A stretch of 37,828 bases of DNA from Bacillota bacterium. GTDB taxonomy: Bacteria; Bacillota; Clostridia; Clostridiales; Clostridiaceae. This document shows, in pieces, positions 9,347-17,550 of this stretch. Position numbers and translations under genes: made by a program. The first letter of the stretch is position 1; each line of letters starts with the position of its first letter. The stretch covers positions 1 through 37,828 of the forward strand of contig JAEXLD010000111.1 of the NCBI GenBank assembly GCA_023445445.1, written 5' to 3'. The notes under the pieces were generated by a model, which saw nothing but the letters and a program-made list of their open reading frames with translations, made no database searches and was not told the origin of the DNA.

Positions 9347-10858
9347 ATGTTAAAAGTACTTATAGCAGACGATGAACCTTATATGAGAGAAGAAATAAAA
9401 AATATTATTAATTGGAACAAATGTGGATTTAGTATATGTGGAGAAGGTAATGATGGGTATGATACTTATGAGAAGATTTGTGATTTAAAGCCAGATTTAG
9501 TGTTAATAGATATAAAAATGAATAGAAAATCAGGATTAGAGGTTATAAGAGATGTAAAGAGAAAAGGCTTTGTAGGAAAATTTATAATAGTAAGTGAGTG
9601 CTGTGAATTTAAGGATATAAAAGATGCCATGAGATATGGAGCAAAATCCTACTTACTAAAGCCTATAGAGAAGAATGAGTTACTTGAGTCTGTTAATGAA
9701 GTAAAAAAAGAGATTTTTTATAAAATAAAGTTAAATTCCAATATTGAAAGTAAACTGGAATTAATAAAAGAATATGCCTTGGCAAGGCTTTGCTTAAATA
9801 ATTATTCAGAAGAAGCAAAGGAAATCTTAAATGCTATAAATAAAAAAAGTTTATACGTAGCACTAATATCTAATGATAAAAATAAATTTGATAATGATAA
9901 TATTATTGATTTAAAAGAGGCAGTTGAAGAAATCTTAGGTGTCAATAATACTAATGTTTTTAGAATTAAAAATACAGTGGCAATAATATTTTATGACAAA
10001 AGTATTGAATGTATTTTTTCATTATTAAAAAAAATAAAAATACAAATTGAAAAGGACTTCAAAGAAAATCTTTTTATTGCAATAGGAGAAGAAGTAAATA
10101 ATATTAATAAAATTAATTATTCCTATGAAAGTGCTAAAGATTTAATGAATAAGAGATATTTATACCTTAATCAAGGCATTGTTTGTATGGATAAGATAAA
10201 AAATAATATTAATAGTTTAATTAGTGAAAAAGAAATAATAGATAATTTATATACTTACATAGAAATAGGTGAAGTATATGAAATAGAGCAAAGTTTTTTA
10301 TTATTAGAAAAAGTTATAATAGAAAAGAATTATAAAGAAGAAGAAGTAAAAGCTCTACTAACTAATTACTATATTAAATTAAAAGATAACATTATATCAA
10401 ACTACAATGTAAAAGAAACCTTAGATATGGATAACAAAATAGTTATTGAAATAATTTATAGTAAGAATAGCTTAAATGAAGTTATTAAGTTTTTAACAGA
10501 CAAATTTTTATACATTTCAAAATATGTAGCAAGTAATTTTAAGGGGAAAGGTATTAAAAGAATAGTAAAATATGTAGATAATAAATACTATAAAGATTTA
10601 AAATTAGAGGATTTAGCAGAAATATTTAACTATAATAGCTCTTACTTAGGTAAATTATTTAAAGATAGCACAGGTAAAAGTTTTAATACTTACTTAGATA
10701 ATATAAGAATAGAGCAAGCTAAAAAATTACTTCTTGAGGATAAATTAAAAGTATACGAAGTATGTGAAAAGGTAGGGTATAAAGATATTGATTATTTTTA
10801 TTGTAAATTTAAAAAGTATGTAGGTATAAGTCCTTTAAATTATAAGAAGATAAAGTAA
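9347..10858 (+). CDS. YesN/AraC-type two-component response regulator
   Basis: 503 residues. N-terminal receiver domain with acidic pocket Asp8-Asp9, phosphorylation site Asp55 (LVLIDIKM) and conserved Lys105 (LLKPIE). A long, poorly conserved middle region of about 270 residues follows, then a C-terminal AraC/XylS double helix-turn-helix (about 405-503; LEDLAEIFNYNSSYLGKLFK and GYKDIDYFYCKFKKYVGISP). This layout is common for regulators of carbohydrate transport in Firmicutes, normally paired with a YesM-like histidine kinase; no kinase is encoded in this window. It lies between the importer operon and the family 3 glycosidase, and probably controls one or both. Ribosome site aggggga precedes the ATG. 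Confidence 0.9.
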   Translation: MLKVLIADDEPYMREEIKNIINWNKCGFSICGEGNDGYDTYEKICDLKPDLVLIDIKMNRKSGLEVIRDVKRKGFVGKFIIVSECCEFKDIKDAMRYGAKSYLLKPIEKNELLESVNEVKKEIFYKIKLNSNIESKLELIKEYALARLCLNNYSEEAKEILNAINKKSLYVALISNDKNKFDNDNIIDLKEAVEEILGVNNTNVFRIKNTVAIIFYDKSIECIFSLLKKIKIQIEKDFKENLFIAIGEEVNNINKINYSYESAKDLMNKRYLYLNQGIVCMDKIKNNINSLISEKEIIDNLYTYIEIGEVYEIEQSFLLLEKVIIEKNYKEEEVKALLTNYYIKLKDNIISNYNVKETLDMDNKIVIEIIYSKNSLNEVIKFLTDKFLYISKYVASNFKGKGIKRIVKYVDNKYYKDLKLEDLAEIFNYNSSYLGKLFKDSTGKSFNTYLDNIRIEQAKKLLLEDKLKVYEVCEKVGYKDIDYFYCKFKKYVGISPLNYKKIK

Positions 10859-10907
10859 ATTTAGGTTTTGGGTATAAAATTAAATGACATATTTAATGGA
10901 GGATAAT

Positions 10908-13691
10908 ATGGGACAATATACATTGGATTTAGAAAAATATGCAAGCATTATAAGACAGGTAGCAGCAGAAAGCTGTGTTTTACTAAAAAATGATGATAAG
11001 GCACTTCCACTTAGAAATAAAGATAAGGTAGCTGTATTTGGAAGGAGTGCTTTTAATTATTATAAAAGTGGATTAGGTTCAGGCGGTCTTGTAAATACAA
11101 GATATGTGGTTAGTATTTTAGATGCTTTAAGAGAAAATAAGGATATTATTTTAGATGAAGAATTGTTAAATGTGTATAAAGAATGGATTAAAGATAATCC
11201 TTATGATGAAGGTAAGGGATGGGGAATTGTACCTTGGTCTCAAAAAGAAATGATACTTGATGATTCAGTAGTACAAGCTGCCTCTCATGCAGATATTGCA
11301 TTGGTTATTATAGGTCGTACTGCTGGAGAAGATCAAGATAGTAAAAATGAACCTGGAAGTTACCTTCTAACTGAAGAGGAAGAAGCTGTTCTTGAAAAGG
11401 TTACCAAAACGTTTAAAAGAACAGCTGTGATTTTGAATGTGGGTAATATTATAGATATGAAATGGGTAGATAAATATAATCCATCTTCAGTTCTTTATGT
11501 CTGGCAAGGAGGACAAGAAGGAGGAAATGCTGTTGTTGATGTCTTAACAGGAAAGGTAAATCCCTGTGGAAAATTAACAGATACTATTGCAAGAAATATT
11601 GAAGATTACCCATCTACTGAAAACTTTGGAGGTATAGAAAGAAATTATTATAAAGAAGACATATATTTAGGATATCGTTACTTTGAAACTTTTGCAAAGA
11701 ATAAAGTGATTTATCCTTTTGGATATGGATTATCTTATACTAATTTTGATATTAAAGGGAAACTCTTAAGAGTAACAAATAAAGAAGTAATAGTTGAAGC
11801 TACTGTAACTAATACAGGGAATATGCCTGGAAAAGAAGTTGTACAAGTATATATAGAAGTACCACAAGGGAAACTTGGAAAGCCAGCAAGATCCTTAGTT
11901 GGATTTGCAAAAACTAATATAATCAATCCCCAGGGGACCAAAAAATTGGAAATAAAAATTCCTAAATATTATTTTGCTTCTTATGATGATAGTGGAATAA
12001 CTGGATATAAGTCATGCTATGTATTAGAAGAAGGATGTTACAAGTTTTATATTGGTTCAGATGTTAGAAGTGCAAATATTTTAGGAGAATATAATGAAGA
12101 ATTTACTGTAGTAGAAAGATTAGAAGAAGCCTATGGACCTACAGCTTCCTTTGAAAGATTTAAGTTAGGTTTTAATGAAGATGAAAGTCCTAAAATAGTA
12201 ATGGAAGAAGTTCCTACAAGAACTATAAATCCATATAAAAGAATGGAAGAAAGAAGAGAAGAGGAAATACCTTATACTGGAGACAAAGGCTATAAACTTG
12301 GAGATGTATTTAATAAAAAAGTAGATATAAATGATTTTGTGGCACAATTAAGTGATGATGATTTAATTTATATGTTTAGAGGGGAAGGAATGTGTAGTCC
12401 TAAGGTTACGCCAGGAACAGCAGCTGCTTTTGGTGGAGTTACAGAGGAATTAAGAAACTTTGGTATACCAATTGCATGTTGTGCTGACGGACCTTCAGGA
12501 ATACGTATGGATTGTGGAACTAAGGCCTGTTCTCTTCCAAATGGAACAGCTCTAGGTTGTACATTTAATATAGAATTAGTAGAAGAACTTTATAAAATGA
12601 CAGGAAAAGAGATGAGAAAAAATAAGATAGATTCTCTTTTAGGACCAGGAATGAATATTCATAGAAATCCCCTAAATGGGCGTAATTTCGAATATGTTTC
12701 AGAAGATCCACTATTAACAGGAAAAATAAGTGCAGCTCAAGTAATTGGTATGCAATCACAAGGTGTTGCACCAACTATTAAGCATTTTTGTGCTAATAAC
12801 CAAGAAGCATCTAGGCATTTTGCAGATTCAATAGTATCAGAAAGAGCCTTGCGAGAAATTTATTTAAAAGGATTTGAAATTGTTGTTAAAGAAGCTAATG
12901 CAAGAGCTATTATGACTAGTTATGGGCCAGTAAATGGTATTTGGACTGCTGGAAGCTATGATTTATGTACAACTATACTTAGAAAAGAATGGGGATTTCA
13001 GGGCATAGTAATGTCTGATTGGTGGGCTAAATCAAATATCGAAGGGGAAAAAGCCACAAAAGAAAATAAGTACCCTATGGTTGCTGCACAAAATGATTTA
13101 TATATGTGTGTAGCAGATTCAAAATCAAATTCTGAAAAGGACAATGTTAAAGAAGCTTTAGAAAGTGGAGAATTAAAAAGAAGTGAATTACAAAGAAATG
13201 CAAAAAATATTCTAAACTTTATATTGAAATCACCAGCAATGTTATATGAATTAAAGCTTATTAGTGAAGATGAATTAAATGAAATAAATAAAAAAGAGGA
13301 AGATGATTTAAAAGTAGAAAATATAGTTTATTATAAAGCTGATAAAGAAAGTAATACTATTGTTATTGACGGAAAGACATTAAAAAATCAAAAAGGAAAT
13401 TCAGAAGTTTTTTGTATTACTATTTATGAGTATGGATTATATGATATTTCAATAAAAATGAAATCAGATCAAGGACCACTAGCACAATTACCTTTATCTA
13501 TTTATTATGATAATGCTTTAAAATATACTATTACTATAAGAGGAACAGAAGGAGACTTTGTTACAGAAACTAGACCATTTGGACTTGTTTTCGGAAGAAA
13601 TCACTATATTAAATTATATTTTGGAGCAAATGGTTTAGATATAGATAAGGTTATTATTGCTCTTAAAGAAAAAGTTGAAATTCTTTTTTAA
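10908..13691 (+). CDS. Glycoside hydrolase family 3 enzyme (beta-glucosidase-like) with permuted domain order
   Basis: 927 residues from ATG 10908, chosen because ggagg (10898-10902) lies 5 bases upstream; an in-frame ATG at 10884 has no ribosome site. Usual family 3 enzymes have the TIM barrel first. Here the alpha/beta sandwich domain comes first (about 10-270, with AESCVLLKNDDKALPL and WQGGQEGGNAV), then the fibronectin-like domain (about 270-390, starting YPFGYGLSYTNF). The barrel follows at about 440-760, with KH at 625-626, GRNFEYVSEDP, and nucleophile Asp704 in VMSDWW. About 120 extra residues at the end resemble a small beta-sandwich. This inverted order is known in some rumen and gut Firmicutes beta-glucosidases. 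No signal peptide, so it should cleave imported oligosaccharides in the cytoplasm. It starts 49 bases after the regulator and probably shares its transcript. Confidence 0.9.
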   Translation: MGQYTLDLEKYASIIRQVAAESCVLLKNDDKALPLRNKDKVAVFGRSAFNYYKSGLGSGGLVNTRYVVSILDALRENKDIILDEELLNVYKEWIKDNPYDEGKGWGIVPWSQKEMILDDSVVQAASHADIALVIIGRTAGEDQDSKNEPGSYLLTEEEEAVLEKVTKTFKRTAVILNVGNIIDMKWVDKYNPSSVLYVWQGGQEGGNAVVDVLTGKVNPCGKLTDTIARNIEDYPSTENFGGIERNYYKEDIYLGYRYFETFAKNKVIYPFGYGLSYTNFDIKGKLLRVTNKEVIVEATVTNTGNMPGKEVVQVYIEVPQGKLGKPARSLVGFAKTNIINPQGTKKLEIKIPKYYFASYDDSGITGYKSCYVLEEGCYKFYIGSDVRSANILGEYNEEFTVVERLEEAYGPTASFERFKLGFNEDESPKIVMEEVPTRTINPYKRMEERREEEIPYTGDKGYKLGDVFNKKVDINDFVAQLSDDDLIYMFRGEGMCSPKVTPGTAAAFGGVTEELRNFGIPIACCADGPSGIRMDCGTKACSLPNGTALGCTFNIELVEELYKMTGKEMRKNKIDSLLGPGMNIHRNPLNGRNFEYVSEDPLLTGKISAAQVIGMQSQGVAPTIKHFCANNQEASRHFADSIVSERALREIYLKGFEIVVKEANARAIMTSYGPVNGIWTAGSYDLCTTILRKEWGFQGIVMSDWWAKSNIEGEKATKENKYPMVAAQNDLYMCVADSKSNSEKDNVKEALESGELKRSELQRNAKNILNFILKSPAMLYELKLISEDELNEINKKEEDDLKVENIVYYKADKESNTIVIDGKTLKNQKGNSEVFCITIYEYGLYDISIKMKSDQGPLAQLPLSIYYDNALKYTITIRGTEGDFVTETRPFGLVFGRNHYIKLYFGANGLDIDKVIIALKEKVEILF

Positions 13692-13733
13692 CTAATGGTA
13701 ATAAAACTTTGAAGTTATGACACAGTCTACAAA

Positions 13734-13763
13734 TTGACTCTGTTATTTTAATTATAGTATTAT
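13734..13763 (+). promoter_or_regulatory. Candidate sigma-A promoter for the pseudouridine synthase gene
   Basis: TTGACT (13734-13739), an 18-base spacer and TATTAT (13758-13763). It lies 54 bases before the TTG start. A weak hairpin (acagtc/gactctgt) overlaps the -35 and may end the preceding transcript. Confidence 0.5.
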
Positions 13764-13816
13764 TAATAAGATAAAAATATATATTATAATTTTTATAATA
13801 GGAAGGATATTTTACT

Positions 13817-14500
13817 TTGAGAATAAATAAACTATTAAGCAACTATGGATATTGTTCAAGAAAAGAAGTAAGTAGATTAATTGAAGATAAAAGAATAATT
13901 GTTAATGGTGAGCTTTGTGAGCAAGGTCAATGGGTGGAAGAAACTGATGATATATTGTTAGATGGAGAAAAGGTTAAGCAAAAGGAAAAGATATATATAG
14001 CCTTAAATAAGCCTAAAGGAATAGTTTGCACTTCATCAAGAGAAGTAAAGGATAATATAATTAATTTTTTAAATTATAAAGAATATGTTTTTCCAGTTGG
14101 TCGCTTAGATAAAGATTCAGAGGGGCTTATACTAATGACTAATGATGGTGATATGGCTAATAAAATATTATCTTCAGAAAGTTATCATGAAAAAGAATAT
14201 ACAGTAACTTTAGATAATGATTTTGATGATGATTTTATTGATAATATGTCAAAGGGGGTTAATATACTAGATACAGTCACAAGACCTTGTAAGGTAAGAA
14301 GAATAAATAATAATACCTTTAATATAATATTAACTCAAGGCTTAAATAGGCAAATAAGAAGAATGTGCAAAGTCTTTGGATATAATGTAATTAAGTTAGA
14401 AAGAATCAGGATAGTTAGTATACTCTTAGATGGAATAAAGAGCGGAGATTATAGAGTGTTAACTAAAGAAGAAATAGAAAGTTTAATGAAAATAAGCTAG
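13817..14500 (+). CDS. rluF: 23S rRNA pseudouridine synthase, RluF-like (RsuA/RluB/E/F family)
   Basis: 227 residues with a TTG start; aggaagg (13800-13806) serves as ribosome site and no ATG is available at the right place. N-terminal S4 RNA-binding domain (about 1-48: MRINKLLSNYGYCSRKEVSR), then the catalytic domain with GRLDKDSEGL and catalytic Asp98. The segments HEKEYTV, TVTRPCKV, QGLNRQIRRMCKVFGY and KLERIRI follow E. coli RluF more closely than RsuA or RluB, so I use that symbol, but the exact uridine modified is not shown by the sequence. It is a single-gene unit, with a promoter before it and a terminator overlapping its stop codon. Confidence 0.85.
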   Translation: MRINKLLSNYGYCSRKEVSRLIEDKRIIVNGELCEQGQWVEETDDILLDGEKVKQKEKIYIALNKPKGIVCTSSREVKDNIINFLNYKEYVFPVGRLDKDSEGLILMTNDGDMANKILSSESYHEKEYTVTLDNDFDDDFIDNMSKGVNILDTVTRPCKVRRINNNTFNIILTQGLNRQIRRMCKVFGYNVIKLERIRIVSILLDGIKSGDYRVLTKEEIESLMKIS

Positions 14501-14530
14501 TATAACTAAAAGTTATACTAGCTTATTTTT
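14491..14530 (+). terminator. Rho-independent terminator overlapping the rluF stop codon
   Basis: A perfect 17-base stem (14491-14507 with 14511-14527) around a 3-base loop is followed by a T-run. The left arm includes the last codons and stop of the gene. Confidence 0.9.
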
Positions 14531-14539
14531 GTATTTAGA

Positions 14540-14638
14540 ATGAAAGAATTTAAAATATTTAATACAGCATGGTTTGAAATAAAAGATAAGAAATTAACAA
14601 ATATAATAGAAAATATTATGAATTTATTTGAATATTAA
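14540..14638 (+). CDS. Possible 32-codon small ORF, unknown
   Basis: ATG 14540 to TAA 14638 encodes MKEFKIFNTAWFEIKDKKLT and twelve more residues ending in NLFEY. The composition is protein-like (Trp, aromatic, amphipathic), but no ribosome site precedes it and it starts 10 bases after the rluF terminator. It may be a remnant of a decayed gene. I recognise no family. Confidence 0.2.
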   Translation: MKEFKIFNTAWFEIKDKKLTNIIENIMNLFEY

Positions 14639-14656
14639 TGGAGACAGGAGGGATAT

Positions 14657-14692
14657 ATGACATTTAGAGGTGCTTTTTATTATATGTATTAG
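14657..14692 (+). CDS. Possible 11-codon ORF with a strong ribosome site
   Basis: The sequence aggaggg sits 5 bases before ATG 14657, which opens MTFRGAFYYMY and then stops. So strong a site before so short a frame suggests either a decayed gene start or a short leader before the repeat-protein gene. No function can be assigned. Confidence 0.2.
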   Translation: MTFRGAFYYMY

Positions 14693-14789
14693 AATTAATA
14701 AGAAACATTTTAATATTTTTGTTATAAACTACCTATAGGAACTATTAATTAAATGTTATTAAATTAATAAATAGAGGAGGTTTAATTAA

Positions 14790-16853
14790 ATGCCTACAAC
14801 CTTAGATGGCTTTGATTATGAAATTGTAGGGGGTAGCGCTTGGATTGTTGGATATACTGGTGTAGGGGGAGATATTATAATTCCTAATTCAATAGAGGGA
14901 TATCCAGTAACTACTATAAGTTATAATGCATTTGAAAATAATTTTGTCATAACTAGGGTATTTATCCCGACTAGTGTAACAAGTATTGGACCTTATGCCT
15001 TTACTAATTGTAGTAATCTACTTTCAATAAATGTTAGTGATTTTAACCCTAATTACTATAGTTCATTTGGTGTTCTATATAATAAATCTCAAACAACATT
15101 GTTATCTAATCCTACTGGATTAACAGGTTCATTTACTATACCAAGTACAGTTACTAATATTTCTGATTGGGCTTTTGCATATAGTCATTTAACTAATATA
15201 ATTATACCAGATAGTGTAGTTAGTATTGGAATATATTCATTTGGTGATTGTAATAATCTAATAGAGATAGTTATACCCAATAACCTAACTAATATTGGAG
15301 GAGGAGCCTTTAGGCATTGCACTAGCTTAACTTCCATAAATGTAGAGCCTGGAAATATAAATTATTCAAGTTTAGATGGGGTTTTGTATAATAAGACAAA
15401 AGAAACATTAATATGCTATCCAGCAGGAAAAATAGGAGGATTTACTGTTCTAGATAGTGTTAAAACAATTGATACTTTAGCCTTTGAAAGATGTACAAAC
15501 CTAACAAGTATTACTTTAGGTAAAAATGTAGTAAATATAAATGATAATGCTTTTGAATATTGTACAAATCTTACAAGCATAGATATTGTAAGTAGTGTCA
15601 CTAACATTGGTAGTTATACTTTCGCTTATTGTAGCAATTTAGAAAAGGTAACTATGGGAACTAGTGTGCATAGTATTGGTTATCGTGGTTTTATTGGCTG
15701 TAATAAATTATATGAAGTAAAATTCTTGGGAGATGCACCATGGATGGATATACAAGTGTTTGATGGTTCAGATTCTAATTTTAAGATTTACTATATTTTT
15801 GGTAAATCAGGATTTTCGAATCCTTGGTATGGTTATAATACAGAAGCACTTTATATAGTAACTTATAATGGTAACGGCAATACAAGTGGAACAGTACCAG
15901 TAGATAATAATACCTATAAGTTAAATGAAACTGTAACAGTATCTGCTAATACTGGAGGACTTCAAAAGTCAGGTCATAATTTTGGAGGGTGGAACACTAA
16001 GGCAGATGGAACTGGAGATCATTATGAACCAGGGGAAACCATTATAGTAGCAAATGAAAATATAATTTTATATGTTCAATGGCCACCTTATACTGTAACC
16101 TATAATGGTAATGGGAATAGTGGCGGCACAGTACCAGTAGATAGTAATGAATATGAAAATATAGATAATGTAACAGTACTAAATAATACTGGACTCTTAG
16201 AGAAAATAGGTTATACCTTTAAAGGGTGGAATACTAAATCTGATGGAAGTGGAAAACACTATGAACCAGGAGATACCTTTGTAATAGGCAACCAAAATAT
16301 AATTCTGTATGCACAGTGGGCACCAGTTTATAGGATAACCTACAATGGTAATGGTAATATAAGTGGTACAGTACCAGTAGATAGCAACCAATATGAAAGT
16401 GGAGCAAATGTAACAGTATTAAGTAATACTGGACTTCTTGAAAAAGTTAATTACACTTTTGTAGGTTGGAATACGGAGGCTGATGGTAATGGAACACATT
16501 ATGATCCAGGATCAATATTAGTAATAGGTAGCCAAGATATAATCTTATATGTGCAGTGGGCAGCAGTCTATAGTATAACTTATAATGGAAATGGAAATAC
16601 AAGTGGCATAGTACCTGTAGATAATCACTTATATCAAAATGGTGAAAATGCAACAGTATTAAGTAATACAGGAAATCTTAGAAAAATAAATTATGCTTTT
16701 ATTGGATGGAACACGGAAGCTTCTGGAACAGGAATACAATATGATCCAGAAGAAATTCTTATAATGGGTAATAAAAATATAATTCTATATGCACAATGGA
16801 AGTTTGAACAATTAATAATATGGGGGAAAATAACTACAACCATATTAACCTAG
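14790..16853 (+). CDS. BspA-like leucine-rich-repeat protein with four InlB-type B repeats
   Basis: 687 residues; ribosome site gaggagg is 7-8 bases before the ATG. Residues about 25-330 are BspA/LRR_5-type leucine-rich repeats, seen as recurring IPxSVTxIGxxAFxxCxxL units, with two longer insertions containing GVLYNK. Residues about 355-670 are four tandem InlB B-repeats (Listeria-Bacteroides repeat), each 79-80 residues, opening TYNGNGN and closing with ILYxQW. Such proteins are normally surface adhesins, but here there is no signal peptide and no LPXTG, choline-binding or SLH anchor. The protein ends in a short unrelated tail after the last repeat. It may be exported by an unusual route, released at mother-cell lysis, or have lost its export signal. 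Location and role are not settled by the sequence. Confidence 0.85.
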   Translation: MPTTLDGFDYEIVGGSAWIVGYTGVGGDIIIPNSIEGYPVTTISYNAFENNFVITRVFIPTSVTSIGPYAFTNCSNLLSINVSDFNPNYYSSFGVLYNKSQTTLLSNPTGLTGSFTIPSTVTNISDWAFAYSHLTNIIIPDSVVSIGIYSFGDCNNLIEIVIPNNLTNIGGGAFRHCTSLTSINVEPGNINYSSLDGVLYNKTKETLICYPAGKIGGFTVLDSVKTIDTLAFERCTNLTSITLGKNVVNINDNAFEYCTNLTSIDIVSSVTNIGSYTFAYCSNLEKVTMGTSVHSIGYRGFIGCNKLYEVKFLGDAPWMDIQVFDGSDSNFKIYYIFGKSGFSNPWYGYNTEALYIVTYNGNGNTSGTVPVDNNTYKLNETVTVSANTGGLQKSGHNFGGWNTKADGTGDHYEPGETIIVANENIILYVQWPPYTVTYNGNGNSGGTVPVDSNEYENIDNVTVLNNTGLLEKIGYTFKGWNTKSDGSGKHYEPGDTFVIGNQNIILYAQWAPVYRITYNGNGNISGTVPVDSNQYESGANVTVLSNTGLLEKVNYTFVGWNTEADGNGTHYDPGSILVIGSQDIILYVQWAAVYSITYNGNGNTSGIVPVDNHLYQNGENATVLSNTGNLRKINYAFIGWNTEASGTGIQYDPEEILIMGNKNIILYAQWKFEQLIIWGKITTTILT
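15858..16800 (+). repeat. Four tandem 237-240-bp repeats encoding InlB B-repeats
   Basis: Unit starts are at 15858, 16095, 16335 and 16575. Each begins with a variant of gta/ata-ac(t/c)-ta(t/c)-aatggtaa-gg-aat and includes acagtaccagtagata. The units are diverged from one another, so they are not recent duplications. Confidence 0.85.
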
Positions 16854-16908
16854 ATTATGAATAGAGAAATTATATAAGGGTAAATCTTTTTTATACACCG
16901 CATATATT

Positions 16909-16936
16909 AAATATAATAGAGATATTATATTTTTAT
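16909..16936 (+). terminator. Probable A/T-only terminator after the repeat-protein gene
   Basis: Aaatataata (16909-16918), loop gaga, tattatattt (16923-16932), then ttatt. The stem is A/T-only and so weak. Confidence 0.5.
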
Positions 16937-16983
16937 TAAGCTGAGTATTTATTTATAAGATAAATAAAAGGAGGACTGGGTGT

Positions 16984-17397
16984 ATGTCTTCAGGGTCAAG
17001 TGATTATCAAGATGATGATTTTGATAATTACAATAAAGAAATTAACAATTTAATGACTATAAAAGAAGGTAGTCCTGAATTAGCTGTAATTACTGGAGAT
17101 ACGGTATCTGGAACTACATTTACTGTTGGAACAATTACTTTAAACACTTCTTCGTTAATTGATGTACCAATTAGAATTGATTTTATAAGCAATATATACT
17201 CTATAGATTTTAGCAGAAATATTGATTTTAGAGTGTTTAAGTTATGCAACAATGAATCAAATCCAATACCTTTAGGAGAAGAATGGAGTTTTTCAACTAT
17301 AGGATTAACAAATACAATATTTTCATTTTTTATTTATGATAGGGATACAGGTAATAATAAATGGTGCACTTATACAGTAGTAGCCACTATAAAATAG
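16984..17397 (+). CDS. DUF4489-like small protein
   Basis: 137 residues after a good ribosome site (aaggagg). The first 30 residues are Asp/Asn/Ser-rich and look disordered; the rest is a beta-rich domain. The segments VPIRIDFISNIYSI, FRVFKLCNNESNPIPLGEEW and FSFFIYDRDTGNNKWCTYTV match the pattern I know for clostridial DUF4489 proteins, but several of the usual cysteines are missing. No signal peptide. The family's role is unknown. Like its larger upstream neighbour, it looks like an extracellular-type beta domain without an export signal. It has its own terminator. Confidence 0.65.
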   Translation: MSSGSSDYQDDDFDNYNKEINNLMTIKEGSPELAVITGDTVSGTTFTVGTITLNTSSLIDVPIRIDFISNIYSIDFSRNIDFRVFKLCNNESNPIPLGEEWSFSTIGLTNTIFSFFIYDRDTGNNKWCTYTVVATIK

Positions 17398-17412
17398 TTT
17401 AAATTCTTTTAA

Positions 17413-17448
17413 CCACATTAAAGTAATTTAGTGTGGCTTTTATTTTTA
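17413..17448 (+). terminator. Rho-independent terminator after the DUF4489-like gene
   Basis: Ccacattaaa (17413-17422) pairs with tttagtgtgg (17427-17436), with one G-U and a 4-base loop, followed by cttttattttta. Confidence 0.8.
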
Positions 17449-17510
17449 TAAGAAATTATTTAGTATAAAAATAGAATAAACTATTTAATACCATTTTTTC
17501 ATGGGATTCA

Positions 17511-17516
17511 TATAAT
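17511..17516 (+). promoter_or_regulatory. Candidate -10 box (TATAAT) of the acyl-amide synthetase gene
   Basis: A perfect TATAAT at 17511-17516 would place the transcript start near 17523, downstream of the first in-frame ATG (17521). No good -35 is found at the normal distance. It matters because it argues for the start codon at 17551. Confidence 0.4.
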
Positions 17517-17550
17517 ATTTATGGAAAATAATCATAGGATGTGTAGAAAT

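Noticed and set aside
16890..16983. Sporulation sigma-K promoter before the DUF4489-like gene
   Set aside because: A CATAnnnTA-like -10 is present at 16901, but no matching -35 and the stretch overlaps a terminator-like hairpin.
17521..17550. ATG 17521 or 17539 as start of the GH3-type synthetase
   Set aside because: No ribosome site precedes either, and a TATAAT at 17511-17516 would place the transcript start after 17521.
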